A DNA stretch of 64,000 nucleotides from Nannocystis pusilla (lineage in GTDB: Bacteria > Myxococcota_A > Polyangia > Nannocystales > Nannocystaceae), in contig NZ_JAPNKE010000002.1 in assembly GCF_026626665.1 (NCBI RefSeq), positions 6,487,168 to 6,551,167 of the forward strand, given 5' to 3'. The notes beneath the pieces were generated by a model. The model was not told where the DNA came from. It did no database searches and saw only the letters and a list, made by a program, of their open reading frames with translations. The position numbers were made by a program, and so were the translations under genes. This document shows positions 29,502-38,298 of the stretch, piece after piece (positions within the stretch are counted from its first letter, which is position 1; every line of letters begins with the position of its first letter).

Positions 29502-30071
29502 TCAACCTTCGAGCCGCGGCCACTCCGGCGTGCCCTTCGGGTCGAGGTCGATCGCCGCGGTGTGTCCCGCGACCAGGTCGCCCGCCGAGAACAGCAAGGT
29601 CGCCTCGCCCGCTGCGTACACGGTCACCGCGTCGAGCCGCAGCGACTCGCGCACCTTCGCCTCGGAGCGCGCCTCGCCCGCGCGCCACAGCGGCACCTTG
29701 CGGGTCATCCAGTCGGCGAGCTGCTGCTTCGCCGCCTCCAGGTGCGCGCGGACCTGAGCCATCGCCGCTTGCACCGTCGACACCAGGTCCGCGTCCTCGA
29801 CATCGACGACGAGCACGCGGACCCCGCCGTCGTCGGTCCCCTGCCAGCCGAGCGAGCTCGCGGTCAGTCGGCCCACGCCCGCGACATCGACCGCGCGCGA
29901 CCCTTCGGCGAGGATCGTCTCGAGCTCGGCGAGCTCCTGGATGTTCAGGACCGTCCACGACGACGAGCCGTCGGCGTTGCGGATCCGCACCTCGCGCCCC
30001 TCGATCGAGAACTGACTGCCGGCGCGGATCCTCGCGGCGATCGTCTCGGCCCTGCGTCGCGCTTCGCTCAT
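29502..30071 (-). CDS. Hypothetical protein, DUF2262-like C-terminus
   Basis: A 189-residue soluble protein. The C-terminal segment VYAAGEATLLFSAGDLVAGH followed by an Asp/Lys turn resembles the GDLFxGH region of DUF2262 proteins, which are often found as immunity-like or standalone cytosolic proteins; this assignment is tentative. The N-terminal half has a strand-rich EGREVRIRNADGSSSWTVLN region and a helix around 100-125. It overlaps by four bases (ATGA) the end of the upstream minus-strand frame. Confidence 0.7.
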   Translation of the reverse strand: MSEARRRAETIAARIRAGSQFSIEGREVRIRNADGSSSWTVLNIQELAELETILAEGSRAVDVAGVGRLTASSLGWQGTDDGGVRVLVVDVEDADLVSTVQAAMAQVRAHLEAAKQQLADWMTRKVPLWRAGEARSEAKVRESLRLDAVTVYAAGEATLLFSAGDLVAGHTAAIDLDPKGTPEWPRLEG

Positions 30072-30757
30072 GCGACTGTCAGTATTGGCGATGGCGACGC
30101 CCCTCTCAAGGAGACCCGCGCGCCGGCTCGCGCGGCGTCATCCTTTTCCGCCGCAGCGGGCGCTCGGCCGCGAGACGCGCGGAAGCCGGCGGCGTCGAAC
30201 GGCTCGCCCTTCATCTGCGCGGTGAACTCGGCCTGCGCCACCAGGACCTCGAGGTCGAGCGCGCCGTCGGTCGCCCGCGGAAGCGGGCGCGATGCGCCGC
30301 CCTCACTCCGTCGATCCCGGTCCCGGCTGGACCGCCGCAATGCCCGCGGAGCGAGGCCGGGGCGGTCGGCCGCCGCGTGCAGGCGATACGTCTCGACGCG
30401 CAGCGCCGCCCCCGGGCGCGAGCACTTCCCGCCGAGCTCCGCGACGGCGCGGCCGAGCTCGCGCTGGCGCTTCCCCGGCGCGCCGCTCACCGGCTCGTCG
30501 CGCTCGCCGATCCGCGTGACCGCGATGCGCTCGACCGGCGGCGCCCGATCCTCGACCACGAGCACCGCCCGCCCGCACAATGGCGCGTGGATCGATCGCA
30601 TCGCGCCATCGAGCTCGGCCCGCCGACGCCCACCATTCATCGCCTCGAAGAGACCCCTCGTGCGCCCCGCGTCACCCGATGCGCGAGCAGCGACCTTCGC
30701 CGCCGCCTTCGTGGCTGCGTCGTCACCGAGCCGGAGGGCTGCCCAGGTCGACCGCAT
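30068..30757 (-). CDS. Doubtful hypothetical protein
   Basis: A 229-residue frame ending in an ATGA overlap with the downstream gene. Codons between ~30370 and 30600 show strong G/C third positions and a plausible strand pattern (RAVLVVEDRAPPVERIAVTR), suggesting real coding there. Both ends are less convincing and the last ~70 residues look shifted. It may be a broken gene. No family recognised. Confidence 0.4.
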   Translation of the reverse strand: MRSTWAALRLGDDAATKAAAKVAARASGDAGRTRGLFEAMNGGRRRAELDGAMRSIHAPLCGRAVLVVEDRAPPVERIAVTRIGERDEPVSGAPGKRQRELGRAVAELGGKCSRPGAALRVETYRLHAAADRPGLAPRALRRSSRDRDRRSEGGASRPLPRATDGALDLEVLVAQAEFTAQMKGEPFDAAGFRASRGRAPAAAEKDDAARAGARVSLRGASPSPILTVA

Positions 30758-30801
30758 CGAGCTCTCACGGCCAGCCTCGTGCGCCTCCGGCGTCCTCGCC
30801 G

Positions 30802-31791
30802 TCAGTCGCCGCGGTGGATCATCATCATATTAAAACCCTGCGGCACGGGGTCGGTCCATTCGAGGCACTCGCGGGCCATGGTGTGGAGGTCGCGGAAGCG
30901 GCCGGCGAGGTTGACGACCACTCGATAGTCGCCCACGTCCGAGCGCGTCTTGTGCGTCACCGGCACGGTCGGCCCGCCCTGGGACATCTCGACGAGCAGA
31001 GGGTCCCACGGGTCGTCGCAATCGGTCGCCTGCCCGCATTCGCTGCCGTCGTGCGCCAGGGTCAGCGGCGCGAAGAAGTCCGGCATCCCCGCCGGCAACA
31101 GCTCCTGGGTCTCCATCCCGGCGAGCAGCAGCGTCGGCGCCGGGCCGACCGTCGACAGCGTGAACCACCAATTGCTCGCCCACGAGGCCGCGCGCGCGAC
31201 CCACTTCAGCCGATACGACTGATTCAGCGGCGGCAGGTCGCCGAGGTCCGCCGGCGACGCCACGAGGTCGATCGTCGCCGCCGTCGTGCCGCAGTCGAAC
31301 AGGAGGTGCAGCTTCGAGTCCTCGGTGATGTCGAACAGCGTGCACTCGCCGTCGAACTCCTGGTCGAGGGCGTCGCCGCCCGGCCATGGATCGAAGTACA
31401 ACACCGAGTACGACAGCAGCGACGGATCGGGCTCCAGACAGCGCGCGGGCCGCTCGGCGCCGGTCGTGCTGCCGTCCCCGGTCGTGCCGTCCTCCGAGGT
31501 CGTCTCGATCCCGGTGGACTCGCCCGCCGTCGTGGACTCGGTGTCGACGGGCTCGCCGGTGCTGCCCACGGTCGAGACGCCGGTCGAGGGCGCGTCGTCC
31601 GGCGAACCGGTCGAGGGCGACGAGTCGCCGGCGGACCCCCCGGACGACGACCCGGACCCGGACCCGGACTGCTGGGCGTCGGTGTCGGTATAGACGCCGA
31701 GATCGCCTTGCCCCGGACAGCCGACGCTGCCGGCGAGCAGCACCCCGGCGAACAACAGAGAGTTGGGAGAACCCGCGGATGACACGACCAT
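30802..31791 (-). CDS. Lipoprotein with Ser/Gly/Thr linker
   Basis: The independent start ATG 31791 gives a signal peptide ending in the lipobox LLAGSVGC. A ~95-residue linker (alternating Ser/Gly, then Thr/Glu/Asp) and a ~210-residue beta-rich domain with six cysteines follow (YSVLYFDPWPGGDALDQEFD, WWFTLSTVGPAPTLLLAG, DYRVVVNLAGRF). Secreted or outer-membrane-anchored. The domain resembles no family I can name. The reading frame is continuous with the SDR upstream. Confidence 0.75.
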   Translation of the reverse strand: MVVSSAGSPNSLLFAGVLLAGSVGCPGQGDLGVYTDTDAQQSGSGSGSSSGGSAGDSSPSTGSPDDAPSTGVSTVGSTGEPVDTESTTAGESTGIETTSEDGTTGDGSTTGAERPARCLEPDPSLLSYSVLYFDPWPGGDALDQEFDGECTLFDITEDSKLHLLFDCGTTAATIDLVASPADLGDLPPLNQSYRLKWVARAASWASNWWFTLSTVGPAPTLLLAGMETQELLPAGMPDFFAPLTLAHDGSECGQATDCDDPWDPLLVEMSQGGPTVPVTHKTRSDVGDYRVVVNLAGRFRDLHTMARECLEWTDPVPQGFNMMMIHRGD

Positions 31792-32778
31792 GTAGCCGTG
31801 ATTTCCCGGCCCCGACGATTTCCGTGAGCCGCCCATGATTTCGGGGCTGGCCTCGCCAAGCCCGGCCCGGGGACCGCCCAGCCCGGCCCACACCGTCCCA
31901 CGACCGCATCTCCGCAGTCGCCGCCGCGGCCGTCGTCCGCGGCGAAAGTAGATGTGCTTGCGCGCCACCGCCACGGTGAGCCGCTGATACAGCGACGGCA
32001 GCAGCCGGGCCATCAGGTCGATGAAGTGCGCGTCGGGGCCGACCAGCACGCGCCGCTTGTTCTTCTCGACCCCGCGGAGGATCGTCTCCGCGGCCACCTC
32101 GGCGGTGGTGATGAAGTTCTTCTCGAACTTGAGGTTCGCGTTCGCCGGGTCGGCGCCGAGCGAGGCGATGCTCGGGTCGATGCGGCCGGCGCGGGCGATG
32201 TTGGTCTTGATCCCGCCGGGGTGGACGCTGGTGGCCGAGACGCCGCAGCGGAGGATGTCGAGCTCCTGGCGCAGCGACTCGGTGAAGCCGCGGACCGCGA
32301 ACTTGGCCGCGTTGTAGGCCGACTGCGACGGCACGCCGATGAGGCCGAACACCGACGACGTGTTAACCACGTGGCCCTCGCCGCTCGCCTTCAGGTGGGG
32401 CAGGAACGCGCGGGTGCCGTGGACCACGCCCCAGAAGTTGATGTTCATCAGCCACTCGAAGTCTTCCAGGCGCATGCCCTCGACCGTGGCGCCGAGCCCG
32501 ACCCCCGCGTTGTTGAAGATCAGGTTGACCTTGCCGTGCTCGCGCGCCACCTGGTCGGCCCACGCGTAGACCGCCTCGCGGTCGGCCACGTCGACGCGCT
32601 GGGTCGTCACCTTCACGCGAGCGTCCCGCAGCAGCGCCGCCGTCTCGGCCAGGCCGATCTCGTTGACGTCGGACAGCGCCAGGTGGCAGCCGCGGCGCGC
32701 CAGCGCCAGCGCCAGAGTGCGGCCCATGCCCGAGCCGGCGCCCGTGATCGCCGCGACCTTGTCGGTGAAGCTCTTCAT
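30802..32778 (-). CDS. SDR oxidoreductase reading through into a lipoprotein frame
   Basis: Residues 1-278 are a classical short-chain dehydrogenase: TGAGSGMG cofactor loop, DVNE acidic residue after strand 2, NNAG, Ser-Tyr-Lys catalytic set (NTSSVFG, YNAAK) and PGGIKTN. It should be an NAD(P)-dependent oxidoreductase; the substrate is unknown. No stop follows. The same frame runs through ~50 Arg/Gly-rich residues of non-coding character straight into a second gene with its own ATG (31791) and signal peptide. Either the SDR stop has been lost by an indel or the two genes are fused. I favour two genes, with the SDR ending near 31930. Confidence 0.82.
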   Translation of the reverse strand: MKSFTDKVAAITGAGSGMGRTLALALARRGCHLALSDVNEIGLAETAALLRDARVKVTTQRVDVADREAVYAWADQVAREHGKVNLIFNNAGVGLGATVEGMRLEDFEWLMNINFWGVVHGTRAFLPHLKASGEGHVVNTSSVFGLIGVPSQSAYNAAKFAVRGFTESLRQELDILRCGVSATSVHPGGIKTNIARAGRIDPSIASLGADPANANLKFEKNFITTAEVAAETILRGVEKNKRRVLVGPDAHFIDLMARLLPSLYQRLTVAVARKHIYFRRGRRPRRRLRRCGRGTVWAGLGGPRAGLGEASPEIMGGSRKSSGPGNHGYMVVSSAGSPNSLLFAGVLLAGSVGCPGQGDLGVYTDTDAQQSGSGSGSSSGGSAGDSSPSTGSPDDAPSTGVSTVGSTGEPVDTESTTAGESTGIETTSEDGTTGDGSTTGAERPARCLEPDPSLLSYSVLYFDPWPGGDALDQEFDGECTLFDITEDSKLHLLFDCGTTAATIDLVASPADLGDLPPLNQSYRLKWVARAASWASNWWFTLSTVGPAPTLLLAGMETQELLPAGMPDFFAPLTLAHDGSECGQATDCDDPWDPLLVEMSQGGPTVPVTHKTRSDVGDYRVVVNLAGRFRDLHTMARECLEWTDPVPQGFNMMMIHRGD

Positions 32779-32864
32779 GTCCGGTCCATAGCAGCTTTGC
32801 CGGCGCCGGCCCAGCGCGGCGACCCGCTCGCGGTCGACCGGGCCCGGCGCGGCCCTCGGCCCCC

Positions 32865-33767
32865 TCAGTGGAGCCAGCCGCTCCTGGACTCGCGCGGCGC
32901 AGGATCGACGTGCACGAGCACCTTGGTGGCCGGCCCGACGATCGCGCGCACGCCCGCCTGCAGCTCGAGGAACAGGTCGTGGGCGGCCCGCGTGGTCATG
33001 TCCGGGTCGACGACCACGTGGAAGTCGACCACCGGCAGCTTGCCGCCGCGGGTCTTGAAGTCGTGGAACGACTCGATCTTGTCGCAGGCGATCAGCAGCT
33101 GCCGCAGCTCGACCACCAGCGCGGGATCGAGGCTGCGGTCCATGATCACGTCGAAGCCCTCGCGGATGATCGTCGTGGCCGAGTACATCAGGTACAGCGC
33201 GAGGGCGATCGAGACGACCGTGTCGATGCGCGGCTCGCCGGTGAGCTCGACCAGGATCAAGGTGGCCAGCACCCCGAGGTTCGTCCAGATGTCGACGGTG
33301 TAGTGGAGCGCGTCGGCCTTGAGCACCAGGCTGCCGGTCTCGCGCGCGACCCTCCGCAGGTACGCCACGGTGGCGAGGGTCAGGCCGAGGAGCGGCAGCA
33401 TGACGACGATGCCGAGGAACGAGTCGTGGCCGGTCTCGCCCGCGATCGCGCGGGCGATCGCCTGATAGATGATGAAGCCGCCGGCGGCGCAGATGAAGCC
33501 GCCCTCGAACATCGCCCCGAGCCCCTCGATCTTGGCGTGCCCGTAGTTGTACGCCGCGTCGGGAGCGCGGTGAGACACGCGCAGGACCACGATGTTGGCC
33601 GCCGACACGAACAGGTCGCCGAGCGAGTCCGCGGCCGAGGAGAGCAGGGCCATGCTGCCGCTGGCGATCCCGGCGGCGAACTTGGCCACGGCGCCGACAA
33701 TCGCGTTGGCCATGGCGACCTGGACGGCCCGAACTTCGCGCTTCACGGCGGCAATCGTAGCACGCAC
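32865..33767 (-). CDS. Cation diffusion facilitator (FieF/YiiP-like) transporter
   Basis: A 300-residue protein with six membrane helices. The metal site has DxxxD on helix 2 (AADSLGDLF) and HxxxD on helix 5 (LHYTVDIW), the ligand set of the Fe/Zn-type FieF branch. The cytoplasmic C-terminal domain (FHDFKTRGGKLPVVDFHVVV, HVDPAP) is the ferredoxin-like dimerisation domain. It should export Zn2+/Fe2+/Cd2+ in exchange for protons. Next to it are the SDR and a lipoprotein, with no metal regulator. Confidence 0.93.
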   Translation of the reverse strand: MRATIAAVKREVRAVQVAMANAIVGAVAKFAAGIASGSMALLSSAADSLGDLFVSAANIVVLRVSHRAPDAAYNYGHAKIEGLGAMFEGGFICAAGGFIIYQAIARAIAGETGHDSFLGIVVMLPLLGLTLATVAYLRRVARETGSLVLKADALHYTVDIWTNLGVLATLILVELTGEPRIDTVVSIALALYLMYSATTIIREGFDVIMDRSLDPALVVELRQLLIACDKIESFHDFKTRGGKLPVVDFHVVVDPDMTTRAAHDLFLELQAGVRAIVGPATKVLVHVDPAPRESRSGWLH

Positions 33768-33891
33768 CCCGCGGCCGGCGATCGCCGCCGCGTCGCTGAG
33801 AATTTTCTCAATCGACTCTCAAGTTCGCGGCCGCGGATCGCCAGCGCGCGCGAGCGACTCGCCGCCCCGAGCCGGCGTCCCGCGGCCCGGC

Positions 33892-35355
33892 TCATTCGGG
33901 CTTCAGGAACACCTCTTGCACCCATCCGCACGTGCCGCCGTTCTGGCACGGCGTGCACGCGCCCGGGTTCTGCGCCGAGCAGCCGCCGCCGGCCCCCGCG
34001 CCGTCGCTCGCCGGCGTCAGCGTCGGCGCCCCGCTCGAGATCACCTCGACGAAGTCCCACAGCACCCCCTGCGCGTCGCGCGTATGATAATAGGACTGCA
34101 CGCGGTCGCCGTAGTGCAGCCAGTGCTTGGTCGTGCTGTTCTGCGCCCAGTACAGATAGGCCCCGAACGGGTACACCAGGAAGAAGTCGGGGTCGTTGCC
34201 GTTGGCGAAGCAGGTGATCGACGGGTGCGGCACGTCCTTGCCGCACTTGTGAGTGCCCGCCGGGTAGCTGACGATCTTGCGGTGGGCCGTCGGCGTGAGG
34301 GCGCCGCCGCTCATGGCCCCGCACTCGAGCCGGCCGCAGTCGTCGGCGCCCTCGCTGCACGGGTTGGCCGCGCCGCAGGTGATGTTGTCGCCGGCGCACG
34401 CGGTCGGCTGGCCGCACGCCGCGCTGGCCTCGTAGTCGAGCCCCGCCGGCCCCCGCGCGCACGGGTGCGCCGGGTCGAAGCCGGCGAACACCATCGCCGC
34501 CGGGTCGTGGTAGATCCACCCCTGCATGTGGCTCGCCCCCGAATACGCGTACCCCCAATAGAACCCGGCGATCCCGGCCCGCAGCGGCGGCGCGCTGTCG
34601 GTGCAGGCGGCGATGTCCTCGTTGCCGCAGGTGTCGCCGCTCTGACAGTCGCCCGCCGGCATGTACCACGGCCCCGTGGTCGACAGGCCGATGTACGAGC
34701 CGGCCGGGATCGCCTGCAGCACCACACCCTTGCTCGTCGGGCCCGGCGCGAACACCTGGTTCGGATCGCCCGAGAAATCACCCGAGTACTGCAGCACCGG
34801 CGCGACCGCGCGGAACGGGTAGTACCCGGCGTTGATGCCCCTCGCGGTCCACGCCTGGGCCAGGTCGGCGCAGCGCCCCCCGCCCTCGATCGTCACCGCC
34901 TCCGCCGGCTTGCAGGCTGCCGCCCCGCACTGGCCCGGCGGCACGCCGTTGCCGCACACCTGGTCTCCAGGACATGTCCCACAGTTCATGGTGCCGCCGC
35001 AGCCGTCGGCCAGCTCGCCGCAGACCGCCCCCGCCGCGGCGCAGTCGGCCGGCACGCAGCCGGTCGGGTCGGGCGCGTCGGTGGTGGCCGGCGCCGTCGT
35101 GGTCGTCGTCGCGCTCGTGGTCGTCGGCGTCGCGGTCGTCACGCTCGTCGTGGCGCCGGTCGACGCAGTCGCGGCGGTGGCGCTCGTCGCGTCGGTACTC
35201 GTCATGTCGGAGGTGCTCGCGCCGCTGCTCGCCGGCCCCCCGCTCGCCGCCGTCGACGCGCTCTCGATCGGCTCCCCCGAATCACCGCAGCCGATCAGGA
35301 CCGCCGCGAACCCCATCAGACCCATCATTCCGTGACAGTGCGAGAGCACGCGCAT
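33892..35355 (-). CDS. Cys-rich lipoprotein with Thr/Ser/Ala linker
   Basis: Signal peptide with lipobox (MMGLMGFAAVLIGC; start at 35355 or at 35328), then ~75 residues of Ala/Ser/Thr linker. Next comes a Cys-rich stretch (CVPADCAAAGAVCGELADGC, NCGTCPGDQVC) and a ~300-residue domain with aromatic-rich strands (GFYWGYAYSGASHMQGWIYH, AYLYWAQNSTTKHWLHYGDR). It ends with CTPCQNGGTCGW, an EGF-like fragment. Probably surface-exposed. The CGTCPG codons (TGT GGG ACA TGT CCT GGA) form a copy of the dispersed motif and are atypical for the gene. No enzyme family recognised. Confidence 0.82.
   Translation of the reverse strand: MRVLSHCHGMMGLMGFAAVLIGCGDSGEPIESASTAASGGPASSGASTSDMTSTDATSATAATASTGATTSVTTATPTTTSATTTTTAPATTDAPDPTGCVPADCAAAGAVCGELADGCGGTMNCGTCPGDQVCGNGVPPGQCGAAACKPAEAVTIEGGGRCADLAQAWTARGINAGYYPFRAVAPVLQYSGDFSGDPNQVFAPGPTSKGVVLQAIPAGSYIGLSTTGPWYMPAGDCQSGDTCGNEDIAACTDSAPPLRAGIAGFYWGYAYSGASHMQGWIYHDPAAMVFAGFDPAHPCARGPAGLDYEASAACGQPTACAGDNITCGAANPCSEGADDCGRLECGAMSGGALTPTAHRKIVSYPAGTHKCGKDVPHPSITCFANGNDPDFFLVYPFGAYLYWAQNSTTKHWLHYGDRVQSYYHTRDAQGVLWDFVEVISSGAPTLTPASDGAGAGGGCSAQNPGACTPCQNGGTCGWVQEVFLKPE
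34966..34984. repeat. In-frame dispersed motif copy inside a lipoprotein gene
   Basis: TCCAGGACATGTCCC within the coding region. On the coding strand it encodes CGTCPG with T- and A-ending codons, against an otherwise C/G-ending gene. Confidence 0.5.
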
Positions 35356-35416
35356 CCTTCGCGTATGCCAGGCTTCGCGCCGCCTGCCAACCGCGCGCGA
35401 ATGCAGTCCTCCGCGC

Positions 35417-38098
35417 TCACGGCGAGCTCAACGATTCACAGCTCTGGGTCGACTGGCCGATGCAGACCGCGAACAGGCTGCCCGGCGCGAGCAACCGGGT
35501 CATCAGCTCGGCGATCGCGTCGGGCCGGGCCAGGACCACCTCGCGCGCCTCGCCGCGGTAGTAATCGAGCGGCAGGCCGTGCACGACGGTGTAGGTGAGG
35601 CGCTCGGCGATCGCGGCGCTGTCGGCAGCCCCGGCCAGGATGCGCGCCGCGACCGGCCGCTGCGCCGCCGCCAATCCGGCGGCGACCCCCTCGGTCGTGC
35701 GCAGGCGCGCCAGCGCCTGCCGCAATTCGGCGATCCCCTGGTCGAGGTGCGCCGCGTCGATCTCACCGCCGATCACCACCATCTCGGCGTCGCACACCTC
35801 TTCGCGGGTGACGCTGAAGCCGTACGTGACCCCGAGCCGCTGGCGCACGCCGTCGACGGCGTCTTCGAGGAGCTGCCGCACCAGCGCCACCGTCCCAGGT
35901 TCGCCGCGTAGCTCGCTCGGCACCAGGAACCCGAGCACCACCCCGACCTGCGCGCTCGTCGTCGGCGTCGCCAGGTGCATGACCTTCGACCTCACGCGCG
36001 GGGCCGGGCGATCCGGACGCGCCGGCGGGGTCGCGCGCTCGCCCCACGGGGCTTGCCGACCGCCGAACGCCGCCTCCACCTCGGCCCGCGTGGCCGCCTC
36101 GTCGAAGCCGCCGGCGACGACCAGCGTGGCCCGCCCGGCGCGGAAGTGCTGCCGGCGGAAGGCGGCGATCGCCGCGTCGCTGACGTCGTCGAGCGTGCGG
36201 TCCAGGAACAACGGCTCGACGCATGGATCGAGGACCCCGCGCGCGATCGTCCGCCGCGTCGTCTCGGCGTCGCGCTGCTGATCCATCTGGCGGTAGATCT
36301 TGTCGACGATCGCCGCGCGCTCGGAATAATCATGACCCCCGGCGATCACCCACGCCGCCAGCCCGCGCAACAAATGCTCGGCCTCGCTCGCCAGCCCGCG
36401 CGCCTTGAAGATGGTCAGGTCGAGGTTGAGGAACACGTCCGTCTCGGCCCCGCCGGCCATCAACTTCGCCACCTCTCTGGCGTGCGGGCCCTGCTTCGGC
36501 GGGGCCAGCAGCGCCGCCGCCAGCGCGGGCAGCAGCGGGTGCTCGGGAGCGTCGACGGCCCCGGCCCGGATCACCAGGCGCACGTCGACCAGCGGACTCG
36601 ACGACGGCGCGAGCACCACGGTCAGGCCATTGGCCAGAGTGAAGCTGCTGGTGCGACGATTCGCGGGGATCTCGCTGAGCAACTTGGCCGCGACGTCGGG
36701 CCGGGCGGTGACGGGGTGGGCGTCGTCGGTCAATCGCGTCACCGCGGTGACCCCCGACCCGGCGCGCGTCGTCGACGGCTCGAGCGCGAACACCCGCGTG
36801 CGCCCCGGGGCCAGCACCTGCTTCGCCACCCGCGTCAGCGCGGCCCGAGTGAGCCCGTCGATCGCCCGCAGGTCGGTGGCCAGCGTCCCGCGCCGCGACC
36901 CGTCGGCGACCTCGACCAGGCGCTCTGCTCGCGCGTCGAGACGTTCGAACCGCGTCGCCGCCGCGATCCGCAGCCGGCGCCGCAGCGCCTCGACCTTTTG
37001 CTTGTCGGCCGCGTCGCCGCGCACGTGGGCGACCGCCTCCGCCAGGAGCTCTTCGGCGAACGCCCGCACCTCGGCCTCCCCGGTGGCGATGAAGATCACC
37101 GCAGGCGCAGCGCTGCCGCCGAGGCGATGCACCTCGAGGCTCGAGATCCGCCCGGACGCGGCGACCACCTCGCGGACCTCGCGTTCGACCGCTTCGGCGA
37201 GGATCGCCGCGAGCCGTCCGTCCGCGCTGTCCGCGGGCGGGAGGTGCAGCACCAGCGCGCTGCCCCACCCGCCGGGCAGCCCGGCCAGCGTCTCGCGCCC
37301 GCCAGCGGCGGCGACCGCCGGCACCGCGACCTCCGGCAGCGTCGTGCGCCGCGCGAGCGGCTTCAGCGTCGCCTCGGCGGCCGCCAGCGCGCCCGCCTCG
37401 GTCACGCCGCCGGTGATCGCGATCGACGTGTTGCCCGGCGTGAAGCGACCGCGCAAATAATCACACACGTCCTTCGCCGTCAGCGCCGACACCGTCTCCG
37501 CCGTGCCGCCGAGCACGTGGCCATAAGGGTGGTCCGGCGAATAGACGCTGGCGAGCAATCGATCGTACGCCCCGGCCGACCCGCGCATGCGCGTCTCGAT
37601 CTCGCTCAGCACGACGTTGCGCTCGCGCGCGAACACCTCGGGCCGCAATCTGCACGACCCCTCCAGCGCCGAGGCGAACAGCCCCAGCACCGTCGGCAGG
37701 TGCGCGGCCACGGTCGTCGCCATGAAGTCGACCGAGTCGGCGCCGGTCGTCCCCTCGTACGCCAGCGCCTCCTCCCCCAGCGCCGCCAGCATCGTCCGCC
37801 CGTCGGCCAGCGTCCGCACGAACGCCACGTGCTCGCTGAAGTGCGCCAGCCCGGCCTGCGCCCGCGTCTCGTTGCGGCCCCCCGCGCGCACCCGCATGTG
37901 GACCCGCACCAGCTCGGCGGACGGATCCGGCGCCACGTACAGCCGCAGGCCGTTGGCGAAGCTCCGCCACGAGCCCTCCGGCCCTCGCGCCGCCCGCGGC
38001 AATCGGGTGCTCCCACAACCGACGAGGACGATCGCCAGCAGGACCATCCACCCGCTCAGCGCTCGCGAATACCGCGAGGCGCGAACCGCCGAATGCAC
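35417..38098 (-). CDS. M16-family (pitrilysin) zinc metallopeptidase, lipoprotein
   Basis: About 893 residues with the canonical two tandem M16 halves. The first holds the inverted zinc motif HFSEH (LAHFSEHVAF) and the distal Glu in VVLSEIETRM. The second half (from ~480, SSFTLANGLTVVLAPSSSPL) lacks HxxEH, as usual for the non-catalytic partner domain. A lipobox IVLVGC near the start anchors it to a membrane. GTG 38098 is my choice; an ATG at 38047 is possible, and the frame is open back to 38212 through a poly-Ala segment. It degrades peptides, probably in the periplasm. Confidence 0.9.
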   Translation of the reverse strand: MHSAVRASRYSRALSGWMVLLAIVLVGCGSTRLPRAARGPEGSWRSFANGLRLYVAPDPSAELVRVHMRVRAGGRNETRAQAGLAHFSEHVAFVRTLADGRTMLAALGEEALAYEGTTGADSVDFMATTVAAHLPTVLGLFASALEGSCRLRPEVFARERNVVLSEIETRMRGSAGAYDRLLASVYSPDHPYGHVLGGTAETVSALTAKDVCDYLRGRFTPGNTSIAITGGVTEAGALAAAEATLKPLARRTTLPEVAVPAVAAAGGRETLAGLPGGWGSALVLHLPPADSADGRLAAILAEAVEREVREVVAASGRISSLEVHRLGGSAAPAVIFIATGEAEVRAFAEELLAEAVAHVRGDAADKQKVEALRRRLRIAAATRFERLDARAERLVEVADGSRRGTLATDLRAIDGLTRAALTRVAKQVLAPGRTRVFALEPSTTRAGSGVTAVTRLTDDAHPVTARPDVAAKLLSEIPANRRTSSFTLANGLTVVLAPSSSPLVDVRLVIRAGAVDAPEHPLLPALAAALLAPPKQGPHAREVAKLMAGGAETDVFLNLDLTIFKARGLASEAEHLLRGLAAWVIAGGHDYSERAAIVDKIYRQMDQQRDAETTRRTIARGVLDPCVEPLFLDRTLDDVSDAAIAAFRRQHFRAGRATLVVAGGFDEAATRAEVEAAFGGRQAPWGERATPPARPDRPAPRVRSKVMHLATPTTSAQVGVVLGFLVPSELRGEPGTVALVRQLLEDAVDGVRQRLGVTYGFSVTREEVCDAEMVVIGGEIDAAHLDQGIAELRQALARLRTTEGVAAGLAAAQRPVAARILAGAADSAAIAERLTYTVVHGLPLDYYRGEAREVVLARPDAIAELMTRLLAPGSLFAVCIGQSTQSCESLSSP

Positions 38099-38298
38099 AT
38101 ACCCCGCCGCTCGCGTCACTCCTGTCGCCGCCACCCGACCGCGGCGCCGCACCGTCGGCGCCGCAGCGGCCGCAGCGGCCGCGAGGGGCTCGTTCTTGGT
38201 CACGACGGGCACAGCCGTGCCTGCGTATCACAGCCGCCAGGGCACGGGCACCCCGCAAATCGCGACGCAGCGCACGAGCCCGACTCCAGGTCCGGGGA

